DNA of 8,607 bases from Lachnoclostridium sp. UBA5725 (GTDB lineage Bacteria; Bacillota; Clostridia; Lachnospirales; Lachnospiraceae). Both the position numbers and the translations under genes were made by a program. Shown in pieces: positions 1 through 5,961 of the stretch. The notes beneath the pieces were generated by a model. The model ran no database searches. It saw nothing but the letters and a program-made list of their open reading frames with translations, and was not told the DNA's origin. Where the stretch lies: positions 1-8,607 of the forward strand of contig DIGJ01000015.1 in the NCBI GenBank assembly GCA_002419585.1, read 5' to 3'. Positions within the stretch are counted from its first letter, which is position 1. Each line of letters opens with the position of its first letter.

Positions 1-1
1 G

Positions 2-77
2 TAGGCATAGATAACATCCTTTCGTATTTTTTGTTTGTGGTGAACTTATTATACAAAAAAATGTTAACCTATGCCTA
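2..77. repeat. Long imperfect inverted repeat at the left edge
   Basis: The arm at 2-17 (TAGGCATAGATAACAT) is the reverse complement of the arm at 61-77 (ATGTTAACCTATGCCTA) except for one bulged base and one mismatch; the outer 9 bp (2-10/69-77) match perfectly. Inside it, ATTTTTTGT (27-35) and ACAAAAAAT-like sequence (53-61) pair again. The loop contains ATTATA (48-53), which is a TATAAT -10 box on the - strand, so the repeat may hold operator half-sites for a gene leaving the window to the left. It could also be a folded untranslated region. No transposase is next to it. Confidence 0.5.
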
Positions 78-133
78 TTCTATTTTCATCTTAGCCCAAT
101 CTAAAGTTTAGAACCTTCTTTTTTTGAAAAATG

Positions 134-161
134 TTTACGGTAGCAAACAACGATAGATTAT
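134..161 (+). promoter_or_regulatory. Candidate promoter for the leader/DUF1062 transcript
   Basis: TTTACG (134-139) and GATTAT (156-161) are separated by 16 bp, and each matches the sigma-A consensus at four of six positions. Transcription would start near 168, leaving a short untranslated stretch before the leader ribosome binding site at 186. The match is modest and the call tentative. Confidence 0.3.
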
Positions 162-199
162 TGTAAGCTAAAAGAAAAATAAAATAGGAGGATCTTAGT

Positions 200-226
200 A
201 TGGGAACACCCGTTTATTTTGCATAG
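200..226 (+). CDS. Leader peptide MGTPVYFA upstream of the DUF1062 gene
   Basis: An 8-codon ORF starts with ATG at 200 and stops with TAG at 224-226. It has a perfect AGGAGG at 186-191, 8 nt before the ATG, the strongest ribosome binding site in this part of the window and out of proportion for a random short ORF. Codons 5-8 plus the first base of the stop (212-224) are complementary to the start region of the next gene (293-305). A ribosome on the leader would therefore necessarily melt that helix. This is the layout of a translational-attenuation leader, as known for erm and cat genes. I do not recognise this peptide from a known resistance leader, and translation is inferred. Confidence 0.6.
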   Translation: MGTPVYFA

Positions 227-305
227 CAAAGGCTATTGCAAAAATTAAGAAGCTGATAGCCTTTGCAAATCCAAAGTTATATTATTAAGGAGATGCAAAA
301 TGAGC
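212..305 (+). promoter_or_regulatory. Putative translational attenuator with alternative RNA folds
   Basis: Three pairings are visible. Helix I joins 212-224 to 293-305: 13 contiguous pairs, 11 Watson-Crick and two G-U, burying the AUG of the DUF1062 gene at 300-302. Helix II, nested inside, is a perfect 11-bp stem of GCAAAGGCTAT (226-236) with ATAGCCTTTGC (256-266). A competing hairpin pairs 217-227 with 232-243 (11 bp, one bulged T, AAAG loop) and excludes both. The Shine-Dalgarno AAGGAG (287-292) lies in the single-stranded part enclosed by helix I. No U-tract follows the stems, so control at the level of translation is more likely than transcription termination. Confidence 0.55.
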
Positions 306-956
306 TATTATAAAAAAATAGAATATAAGTTACAACCAAAGCATTCCTACAAAATATGGAGAAACTGCGCAGGGTGCGGCTTAAAGACCAAGTATATCAA
401 TACCAATCATTTTAGAGTCAATGCAAATGGCAATTTAATTGACGTATGGCTAATCTATCAATGTGAAACGTGTAAACATACCTACAATTTAAGTATTTTT
501 GAACGAGTAAAATCAATGACCATTGATCAAAGGCAATATGAAAAATTTCTTGCAAATGACGAAGAACTTTCTTATGAATATGGAAATCAAAAAGCATTAT
601 TTGCGAAAAACAAGGCACTCATTGATTCAACTGAATTAGAGTACGACATTATTAAAATCGAAGAAAAAGAAGTGAAAGAGAAAGAAGTGAAAGAAAAAGA
701 AGGTAAAGAAAAGGAACAATATGGTTCACAATTAAGCAAGGAAATGATAGTTATACAAAACCCTTATGAAATAAAACTAAGGGTGGAAAAAATCCTGTCG
801 CAGATGTATAAGGTTAGTAGAAGTCAGGTGAAACACTTTATAAAAGAAGGAATGATTCGTTGCGCTTCCTTGTACACCACGAAAACTACAGTTGTAGAAA
901 TGAAACATATGGAAGGCTTTGCGATTGCTTTGGATGACGATGGACAGAAAGTATGA
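300..956 (+). CDS. DUF1062 family zinc-ribbon protein
   Basis: A 218-residue protein of unknown function resembling the DUF1062 family. The N-terminal part has two CxxC knuckles, C23/C26 (CAGCG) and C55/C58 (CETCK), which should bind one zinc. The middle (about 121-140) is a charged KEKE-type linker made of three 5-residue repeats. Residues 160-186 (LRVEKIL...SRSQVKHFIKEGMI) resemble the core of an S4 RNA-binding domain; this is a by-eye resemblance. No signal peptide or membrane segment is seen, so it should be cytoplasmic. The start is set by AAGGAG at 287-292, 7 nt upstream. The preceding leader ORF and its pairing with the start region suggest control of translation. If the S4 resemblance holds, a role around RNA or the ribosome is possible, but no function is established. 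Confidence 0.75.
   Translation: MSYYKKIEYKLQPKHSYKIWRNCAGCGLKTKYINTNHFRVNANGNLIDVWLIYQCETCKHTYNLSIFERVKSMTIDQRQYEKFLANDEELSYEYGNQKALFAKNKALIDSTELEYDIIKIEEKEVKEKEVKEKEGKEKEQYGSQLSKEMIVIQNPYEIKLRVEKILSQMYKVSRSQVKHFIKEGMIRCASLYTTKTTVVEMKHMEGFAIALDDDGQKV
669..713 (+). repeat. Three tandem 15-bp repeats encoding a KEKE linker
   Basis: Three consecutive 15-bp units in frame within the DUF1062 gene start GAAGTGAAAGA..., GAAGTGAAAGA... and GAAGGTAAAGA.... They encode EVKEK, EVKEK and EGKEK (residues 124-138). Because the unit is a multiple of three, copy number could change without breaking the frame. The segment joins the zinc-ribbon half to the S4-like half and is probably a flexible or helical charged linker. 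Confidence 0.8.
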
Positions 957-962
957 TATAAT
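934..962 (+). promoter_or_regulatory. Extended -10 promoter for the WYL regulator gene
   Basis: A perfect extended -10, TGATATAAT (954-962), lies 17 bp downstream of ATGACG (934-939), which matches the -35 consensus at four of six positions. The TG of the extended element is part of the TGA stop codon (954-956) of the DUF1062 gene, so the promoter is embedded in the end of that gene. It leaves about 40 nt to the regulator start at 1010. Confidence 0.65.
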
Positions 963-1009
963 TTAGAAACGAAAATTGTTTATTTAAAGGAATGTGAGGA
1001 ACTGTTATC

Positions 1010-1921
1010 ATGAAAATTGACCGCTTAATCGGCATCTTATCGATTCTTTTGCAACAGGAAAAGGTAACAGCTCCTTTTCTTGCAGAAAAATTCGAGGTAT
1101 CTCGTCGAACGATAAATAGAGATATTGAGGATATTTGTAAAGCGGGTATCCCGATTGTTACGACCCAGGGGCAAAATGGTGGGATTTCGATTATGGAGGG
1201 ATATCGAATCGACCGCACGCTTCTTACCTCTTTTGATATGCAGTCAATTTTGGCGGGGCTTCGTAGTCTGGATAGTGTGTCTGGTACAAACAAATATCAA
1301 CAGCTAATGGAAAAACTGTCAGTCGGAAATTCCTCAGTACTTACCTCCAATAATCATATTTTGATCAATCTATCGTCTTGGTATAAGTCAACTCTGGCAC
1401 CTAAAATTGAGCTGATACAGGCGGCTATTGAGCGAAACGAAAAACTTAGTTTTTTATACTGCTCAAATAAAGGGGAAAGTAAAAGGAAAATGGAACCGTA
1501 TCTTTTAGTGTTTCAATGGTCCTCCTGGTATGTATGGGGGTATTGTAATGAACGGTCGGATTATCGGATGTTTAAATTAAACCGAATGTTGGAGCTAAAG
1601 AATACGGCTGAAGAATTTGAACCAAGACAGCTTCCAGAATTTCAGATGCTTCCTGAAAAGATGTTTGAAACGAAAATCAAAGTGACTGCTCTTTTTGAAC
1701 CGACAATGAAATGGAGAATCATAGAGGAATTTGGAACGGATTGTTTTTGCGAACAATCCGATGGCAAACTGCTCTTTCAGTTTGGGTTTGCCGAGAAAGA
1801 AAATCTATTCAGCTGGTTACTCAGCTTTGGAAATCAGGTTGAGCTATTGGAACCAAAAGCTTTACGAAAGGAACTGGTTTCTGTTATAAAGAAAATCAAT
1901 CAAAAATATGATAAATCATGA
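1010..1921 (+). CDS. HTH/WYL-domain transcriptional regulator (DeoR-like)
   Basis: A 303-residue regulator of usual size for the YafY/YobV-type family. The N-terminal winged helix-turn-helix covers about residues 3-65, with the recognition region near 30-40 (VSRRTINRDIE) and the GQNGGISI wing turn at 54-61. The C-terminal half is a WYL ligand-sensing domain, recognised from the signature around W173-Y178 (SWYVWGY) and the following FKLNRM segment; in other members this domain senses small molecules or nucleotides. It has its own extended -10 promoter overlapping the upstream gene. It is followed 62 bp later by a GyrI-like effector-binding protein, a pairing that suggests the two share a stimulus. 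The target genes are not evident; local or self control is plausible. Confidence 0.85.
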   Translation: MKIDRLIGILSILLQQEKVTAPFLAEKFEVSRRTINRDIEDICKAGIPIVTTQGQNGGISIMEGYRIDRTLLTSFDMQSILAGLRSLDSVSGTNKYQQLMEKLSVGNSSVLTSNNHILINLSSWYKSTLAPKIELIQAAIERNEKLSFLYCSNKGESKRKMEPYLLVFQWSSWYVWGYCNERSDYRMFKLNRMLELKNTAEEFEPRQLPEFQMLPEKMFETKIKVTALFEPTMKWRIIEEFGTDCFCEQSDGKLLFQFGFAEKENLFSWLLSFGNQVELLEPKALRKELVSVIKKINQKYDKS

Positions 1922-1936
1922 CAATCTGATGTCGTG
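1917..1936. promoter_or_regulatory. Weak inverted repeat between the WYL and GyrI-like genes
   Basis: CATGACA (1917-1923) and TGTCGTG (1930-1936) form a 7-bp inverted repeat with a 6-nt spacer and one T/G position, starting in the stop codon of the WYL gene. It could be an operator for the GyrI-like gene or a small RNA hairpin. There is no T-tract, so it is not a good terminator. Confidence 0.25.
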
Positions 1937-1983
1937 TTTGGAGTGATAATATTTGCTTATCAAATGGAAAGAAGGTAAGCAAT

Positions 1984-2448
1984 ATGAATTATGAAATTGT
2001 AGAATTAAAGGAAAAAATAGTCGTAGGACTGATTGCAAGGACAAATAACAATGCACCAGATATGGGAGTTGTTATCGGCGGTCTGTGGAATCGCTTTTAT
2101 CAGGAGGGAGTTTATGCCTCCATTGAAAAGAAAACGAATGAAAAAGCATTGGGCATCTATACGGATTATGCAAAGGATGAAAAAGAAGACTATAGTGTAT
2201 TAGTTGCATGTGAGGTGGAACAAGTAAAGACATTGCCAGAAGGTACGCTTTCTCGGACCATTCCGGCAGGTAAGTATGCAAAATTTGTAGTCACAGGCCA
2301 TATGCAAAAGGCAGTAGCTGATTTCTGGCAGGAACTTTGGACAATGGACTTGCCACGTTTGTTTTCTTGCGATTTTGAAGAATATCAAAATGAGGATATG
2401 GAGAATGCACAAGTTCATATTTATATATCATTAAAAGAATCAGTGTGA
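1984..2448 (+). CDS. GyrI-like small-molecule-binding domain protein
   Basis: A 154-residue stand-alone effector-binding protein of the GyrI-like/AraC effector-binding (SOUL-like fold) type, with no DNA-binding domain. Family-like features are the opening strand with a E-K-x-V-G-L core, the G-x-L-W-x-x-F helix at about 32-38, the central A-L-G-I-Y-x-D-Y strand at about 55-62, the I-P-A-G-K-Y-A-x-F segment near 93-101, and the ending V-H-I-Y-I-S-L. The start is supported by GAAGG at 1971-1975, 8 nt upstream. In characterised members this fold binds or hydrolyses hydrophobic compounds or protects against DNA-gyrase toxins; the ligand here is unknown. Its place behind a WYL regulator suggests shared expression or sensing. 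Confidence 0.75.
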   Translation: MNYEIVELKEKIVVGLIARTNNNAPDMGVVIGGLWNRFYQEGVYASIEKKTNEKALGIYTDYAKDEKEDYSVLVACEVEQVKTLPEGTLSRTIPAGKYAKFVVTGHMQKAVADFWQELWTMDLPRLFSCDFEEYQNEDMENAQVHIYISLKESV

Positions 2449-2500
2449 TATTCAATCAATTTCATTTGTGTAATTATTTTCATAAGATTATAATAAAAGG

Positions 2501-2548
2501 GAGCATCGTTCTATAACTAAATCTGTTATAGAGTGATACTCTTTCTTT
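2501..2548 (+). terminator. Rho-independent terminator after the GyrI-like gene
   Basis: A 17-position stem pairs 2501-2517 with 2525-2541 around a 7-nt loop (TAAATCT). All but one position can pair in RNA when two G-U pairs are allowed. TTTCTTT follows at 2542-2548. It closes the WYL/GyrI-like unit and separates it from the diguanylate cyclase gene. Confidence 0.8.
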
Positions 2549-2590
2549 AGTGTAAGCCTTTCATACAGAGTGATTTTCGGAAAATTTCGT

Positions 2591-2618
2591 TTTAAACTAG
2601 AGCATCCTATGTTATAAT
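2591..2618 (+). promoter_or_regulatory. Extended -10 promoter for the diguanylate cyclase gene
   Basis: A perfect extended -10, TGTTATAAT (2610-2618), is preceded by a weak -35, TTTAAA (2591-2596), with a 16-bp spacer. It would start transcription about 35 nt before the ATG at 2661. An almost perfect 13-bp palindrome, ATTTTCGGAAAAT (2573-2585), lies just upstream of the -35. Confidence 0.6.
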
Positions 2619-2660
2619 ACATAAAAAATAAGCATCAAGCTATGTGAAAAGAGTAAACCA

Positions 2661-3758
2661 ATGATAAAAAATGTAAAAAGAATTTGGAACAAATTTCGAA
2701 TCAATGAATTCTCAGAAGATGTTTTTTCGATAAATGAGAAGGAAATCAAAGAAATTAATCAAGATACCATATCGGTTGTTGGACTTGTGAGTAGCATTCT
2801 TACAGGGATTCTTTGGTTTGCTTCTTTTTTTCTCTCACAATTTAAGGAAAATCGTAATTTGTATTTTCTTATTGCAATCATTATGATAATTTGCCTGTTA
2901 ATCAATCATTTTTATGTGAAAAAGGGAAATAGGGCTGGAAACATACTCATATACAGTATGCTTTTTTCTATCTATATGTTTGGTATCCTGTTGGGTAGCA
3001 TGTCTTTGAGAGATGAAAATGCAACCGCAATTTGTGTGCTATTAACGGTACTCCCAATGTTTTTTATCGCTCATCCAATGAAAATTAATTTAATTAGTAC
3101 GGTTTCCTATGTCATATTCTATATTCTTGCGATTCAATATAAAGAGAATGCAATTGTAAATCATGATATCATTAACGCGACCATATATCTGATTCTTGGA
3201 TATTTTGTATGCTATTATAGCGTTCGGACCAAACTGGAAAATATTATTGCACGGAAGGAACTAAAAGATCAAAGAGATATTGATTTTCTAACAAACTTAT
3301 TGAATCGTGGTGCGGCCCAAAAAAGAGTGGATGATTTTTTGGAAAGCTGCGATAGATTGTCTGTGATGTTACTATTAGATATTGATAATTTCAAAGGGGT
3401 AAATGATACCTATGGTCATGACAAAGGGGATGAAATTCTTATAGAAACTGCCCTTTTGTTAGCCTCTGTATTTGAACCAAAAGGCATTATCAGTCGCGTA
3501 GGCGGGGACGAGTTCGTCGTATTTATTCCGGAAATTAAGGATTTGTCCGAGCTTTATGAAAAAATAGAAAAAATAATCAAAGAAATGAAACGGGATATCC
3601 GTGAAGAAGGAAAACACTGTCTTATCTCCGCTAGTATAGGTATTGCACTAGCACCGGAAGATGGAGATACCTTTGAAAAAATTTATAAAAGTGCGGACAT
3701 AGCCATGTATAATGCAAAAAAGAATGGAAAATGTGCTTATGCTATCTTTAATAAATAA
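2661..3758 (+). CDS. Membrane-bound diguanylate cyclase (GGDEF domain)
   Basis: A 365-residue enzyme predicted to make cyclic di-GMP from two GTP. About six hydrophobic segments (roughly residues 38-60, 66-84, 95-114, 122-139, 143-160 and 170-188) form an N-terminal membrane sensor. A short linker leads to a full GGDEF domain (about 204-362). The metal/nucleotide motif is intact at D240-D250 (DIDNFKGVND), followed by YGHDKGDE at 251-258 and the signature GGDEF at 281-285, so it should be active. The inhibitory I-site RxxD, expected nine residues before GGDEF, is replaced by EPKG (272-275), which predicts loss of classic product feedback. No EAL or HD-GYP domain is attached. The ribosome binding site (AAAAGAG near 2646) is weak. 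azlC follows 42 bp later with no terminator between. Confidence 0.9.
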   Translation: MIKNVKRIWNKFRINEFSEDVFSINEKEIKEINQDTISVVGLVSSILTGILWFASFFLSQFKENRNLYFLIAIIMIICLLINHFYVKKGNRAGNILIYSMLFSIYMFGILLGSMSLRDENATAICVLLTVLPMFFIAHPMKINLISTVSYVIFYILAIQYKENAIVNHDIINATIYLILGYFVCYYSVRTKLENIIARKELKDQRDIDFLTNLLNRGAAQKRVDDFLESCDRLSVMLLLDIDNFKGVNDTYGHDKGDEILIETALLLASVFEPKGIISRVGGDEFVVFIPEIKDLSELYEKIEKIIKEMKRDIREEGKHCLISASIGIALAPEDGDTFEKIYKSADIAMYNAKKNGKCAYAIFNK

Positions 3759-3800
3759 ACGATGGAAAAAATCTGACACAGGATAAAGGAGACAAAAAGA

Positions 3801-4520
3801 ATGAAAGAACGAAAGCAAAAAGAGTTTGTGAAAGCCTTCAAAGCAGCTTTTCCTAATACTATACCAGTTCTAACTGGATTTATAGTCCTTGGAATGGCGT
3901 ATGGAGTTCTCATGAATACCAAAGGGTATGGAGTCGTCTGGGCAGTTCTTATGAGTGCAATTGCATTTTGCGGTAGCATGCAGTTTGTAGCGATAACACT
4001 CTTAACAGCTGCATTTGATCCGCTCCAGGCTTTTTTACTTAGCCTTATGGTGAATGCGAGACATTTATTCTATGGTATAGCCATGTTGGAAAAATATAAA
4101 GGATTGGGAAAGATAAGACCATTTTTAATTTATGTTTTATGCGATGAGACTTTTTCGATTTCTTCCAGTGTGGAACCGCCGGAAGGTATTTCGAGAAAGT
4201 ATTTTTATTTTTCTATCTCGTTTCTAGATTATAGTTATTGGGTTATTGGAACATTTATTGGAGGATTACTTGGAAACGTTGTTACCTTTAACACGACGGG
4301 ACTTGATTTTGTCTTAACAGCACTTTTTGTGGTTCTCTTTTTGGAGCAGTGGAAAGAAAGACAAAATAGAGTTTCAGGACTCATTGGTATCGGAGGAACG
4401 ATTCTTTCCTTGGTTTTCTTTGGACCAAATAACTTAGTAATACCAGCTATGATTATTATATTGACGATATTGATGATTGGGAGGAACAAGGTATGCAACT
4501 TACAGCAGTGGAAACATTAA
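3801..4520 (+). CDS. azlC: AzlC family branched-chain amino acid permease subunit
   Basis: A 239-residue integral membrane protein, the large subunit of the AzlCD exporter family, which moves branched-chain amino acids (or analogues such as 4-azaleucine) out of the cell. The family-typical AFPNTIPVLTGFIVLGMAYG opening is at residues 16-35, followed by GSMQF (58-62), VNARHLFYG (84-92) and DETF (115-118), then several hydrophobic helices toward the C-terminus. Length is normal for the family. A good AAAGGAG lies just before the ATG. The 3' end overlaps azlD by 28 bp in another frame, typical of tight coupling of the two subunits. It may be read through from the diguanylate cyclase gene, since no promoter or terminator is obvious in the 42-bp gap. 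Confidence 0.9.
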   Translation: MKERKQKEFVKAFKAAFPNTIPVLTGFIVLGMAYGVLMNTKGYGVVWAVLMSAIAFCGSMQFVAITLLTAAFDPLQAFLLSLMVNARHLFYGIAMLEKYKGLGKIRPFLIYVLCDETFSISSSVEPPEGISRKYFYFSISFLDYSYWVIGTFIGGLLGNVVTFNTTGLDFVLTALFVVLFLEQWKERQNRVSGLIGIGGTILSLVFFGPNNLVIPAMIIILTILMIGRNKVCNLQQWKH

Positions 4521-4828
4521 TCACAATTTTGGCCATAGCCCTCGGAACAATGATTACTAGATTTACACCATTTATATTATTTCCAGAGAGCAAAGAGCCC
4601 TCCAAAACAATTGTATATTTAGGAAAAGTATTGCCGCCAGCCATGATGGGATTATTGGTTGTATATTGCTTAAAGGGTTTTTCAATTGAAAGTGCAACAC
4701 ATGGAATACCGGAAGCGCTGGCGATTGGATTTATTATTGTCTTACATAAATGGAAAAACAATGTTCTTCTAAGCATTGGAGGAGGGACGTTACTTTATAT
4801 GGTTTTACTTCAAATCGTTTTTGCGTAA
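4493..4828 (+). CDS. azlD: AzlD family branched-chain amino acid transport subunit
   Basis: A 111-residue small membrane protein of the AzlD family, the partner of AzlC. Three to four hydrophobic segments cover nearly its whole length. The motifs T-R-F-x-P-F (about 22-27) and Y-L-G-K-V-L-P-P-A-M-M (about 42-52) are characteristic. The start at 4493 lies inside azlC and is supported by GGGAGGA at 4479-4485, also inside azlC. The two subunits should be made together in the membrane. A terminator follows 42 bp downstream, so this is the last gene of the unit. Confidence 0.9.
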   Translation: MQLTAVETLITILAIALGTMITRFTPFILFPESKEPSKTIVYLGKVLPPAMMGLLVVYCLKGFSIESATHGIPEALAIGFIIVLHKWKNNVLLSIGGGTLLYMVLLQIVFA

Positions 4829-4870
4829 TGAATTACAAATAATAACTAAAATTTAAAAGATAGAAAAAAT

Positions 4871-4908
4871 AAATCCGACTGGGCTGATGTTCCGTGCGGA
4901 TTTTTTTT
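4871..4908 (+). terminator. Rho-independent terminator after azlD
   Basis: AAATCCG (4871-4877) pairs perfectly with CGGATTT (4897-4903). Short additional pairs inside (AC/GT and GG/CC) leave a roughly 9-nt loop, and eight Ts follow at 4901-4908. The A-rich left flank could let it work in both directions. It separates azlCD from the PadR operon. Confidence 0.85.
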
Positions 4909-4946
4909 ATGTAAATATATTGTATGAGAATTTTTATAAAAAAGTA

Positions 4947-4975
4947 TTGACATATACAGTCTAACTGTATATATT
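4947..4975 (+). promoter_or_regulatory. Consensus sigma-A promoter of the padR operon
   Basis: TTGACA (4947-4952) is a perfect -35 and TATATT (4970-4975) a five-of-six -10, with the ideal 17-bp spacer. The predicted start is near 4982, about 43 nt before the padR ATG. Both spacer and start point are covered by palindromes, so the promoter is intrinsically strong but apparently repressible. Confidence 0.85.
4952..4972. promoter_or_regulatory. Operator 1, probable PadR binding site
   Basis: A perfect palindrome, ATATACAGT-CTA-ACTGTATAT, runs from the last base of the -35 to the first half of the -10 (centre 4962). Its core ATACAGT-N3-ACTGTAT recurs 28 bp downstream. Placement in the spacer of the promoter in front of padR indicates repression by exclusion of RNA polymerase. 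That PadR itself binds is inferred from the usual autoregulation of this family. Confidence 0.75.
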
Positions 4976-4979
4976 ATGG

Positions 4980-5000
4980 CTATACAGTTGGACTGTATAG
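4980..5000. promoter_or_regulatory. Operator 2, second copy of the same palindrome
   Basis: CTATACAGT-TGG-ACTGTATAG is a perfect palindrome (centre 4990) with the same arms as operator 1 and a different 3-bp centre. It covers the predicted transcription start. The 28-bp centre-to-centre distance would allow two dimers to sit side by side. Confidence 0.75.
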
Positions 5001-5024
5001 TTTGCCGATAGAAGGAGAATAAGG

Positions 5025-5342
5025 ATGAATCTTTCAAAATATTTACCAATGACAGAGACTACATACTACATTTTGATGGCGTTATGTGAGCCAGGTCATG
5101 GCTATGCTGTGATGCAAAAGGTAGAAGAAATGAGTGAAGGACGTGTTCGAATTGCAGCAGGTACCATGTATGGAGCATTAGAAAATCTGGGGAAACAAAA
5201 ACTGATTGCACCGGTTAAGTCAGAAGATGCAAGGAGAAAGATGTATCAGACGACAAGCGAAGGACGCACCGTCCTACAGATGGAGGCACAACGCCTGGAA
5301 CACTTACTTCGTGTTTATAAGAAAATGGAGGAAAAAGAGTGA
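5025..5342 (+). CDS. PadR family transcriptional regulator (short type)
   Basis: A 105-residue repressor of the short PadR class: a winged helix-turn-helix with a brief C-terminal dimerisation helix. The family-typical M-T-E-T-x-Y-x-I-L-x-A-L start is at residues 9-20, with HGYAVMQKVEEMS at 25-37, the recognition-helix motif GTMYGALENL at 46-55 and the dimer helix at about 85-105. PadR proteins bind palindromes near their own promoters and let go on binding a small hydrophobic ligand. The two operators directly upstream fit this. AAGGAG at 5012-5017, 7 nt before the ATG, fixes the start. The stop is one base from the DUF2812 start, so the genes are translationally coupled. The ligand is unknown. 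Confidence 0.9.
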   Translation: MNLSKYLPMTETTYYILMALCEPGHGYAVMQKVEEMSEGRVRIAAGTMYGALENLGKQKLIAPVKSEDARRKMYQTTSEGRTVLQMEAQRLEHLLRVYKKMEEKE

Positions 5343-5343
5343 T

Positions 5344-5961
5344 ATGAGAAAATTGAAAGTATTTCTAGATTTTAATGAAGAAGAAAGCTATTTGAATGAT
5401 ATGGCAAGGAAAGGGTATCTGTTAAAGAAGTATTCTACATTTGGTATTTATCATTTTATAGAGGGTGAACCACAGGAACTTACTTATAAGATTGATTATA
5501 AGGTTTTTCGCAATCATGCAGATTTTGAAGATTACAAAGCTCTATTTGAGGATGCAGGATGGATTCACGTTTATGGTACAAAACTTGGAGGAAATCAGTA
5601 TTTTATTCCTAAGAACAAAGGTGCAGATAATGAGATTTTTTCAAGCAGAGAGTCGGCAGCTTCGCGTTATAAAACATTCTATAATCTGTGTTCTATTAAT
5701 GTTGCGGTAGCAGCTATGTGTATTATAGCGGTATTATCGACGAATGGATTTAACCTTTCCGCCTTTGGATTTCTGACACCAGGATTGTGGGATATGGCAG
5801 GAGCAGATTTTTGGAGAGCTTTTTTCTTTGAGCTACCATTTGTGATATTTCGTTTACTAGGACCAATCCTTTTAATTGGAATGGGAGTTGTTTATGGATA
5901 TTGGGGAAGTAAAGCAAAAAGAACATATGACTTACAAATGAAAGGGTGTGAAAATCGATGA
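5344..5961 (+). CDS. DUF2812 domain membrane protein
   Basis: A 205-residue protein whose first ~90 residues match the DUF2812 type: a soluble module opening MRKLKVFLDFNEEESYL, with L-N-D-M-A-x-K-G-Y-L-L at 18-28 and the Y-K-I-D-Y strand at 48-52. Two hydrophobic segments follow (about 115-133 and 163-187), so the domain is anchored in the membrane with a short charged tail. The frame is open further upstream, but the start at 5344 is preferred because the homologous sequence begins there; it lies one base after the padR stop, with GGAGG at 5327-5331. DUF2812 genes are commonly found next to padR, and the function is unknown; a sensory or anti-repressor role is possible but not shown. The end overlaps the next gene by 4 bp (ATGA). 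Confidence 0.85.
   Translation: MRKLKVFLDFNEEESYLNDMARKGYLLKKYSTFGIYHFIEGEPQELTYKIDYKVFRNHADFEDYKALFEDAGWIHVYGTKLGGNQYFIPKNKGADNEIFSSRESAASRYKTFYNLCSINVAVAAMCIIAVLSTNGFNLSAFGFLTPGLWDMAGADFWRAFFFELPFVIFRLLGPILLIGMGVVYGYWGSKAKRTYDLQMKGCENR

Noticed and set aside
2..77. An insertion-sequence end or MITE
   Set aside because: No transposase, target-site duplication or second copy is visible in the window.
886..1293. A 135-codon open frame on the - strand
   Set aside because: It lies antisense across the clear WYL regulator gene, has no family resemblance, and is a shadow of the real coding frame.
2573..2585. Palindrome ATTTTCGGAAAAT as an operator of the diguanylate cyclase gene
   Set aside because: It is almost palindromic, but short, AT-rich and single copy, so chance is likely.
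5206..5343. A longer N-terminus for the DUF2812 protein
   Set aside because: The frame is open upstream, but this part overlaps padR and its translation does not resemble DUF2812; homology begins at the ATG at 5344.
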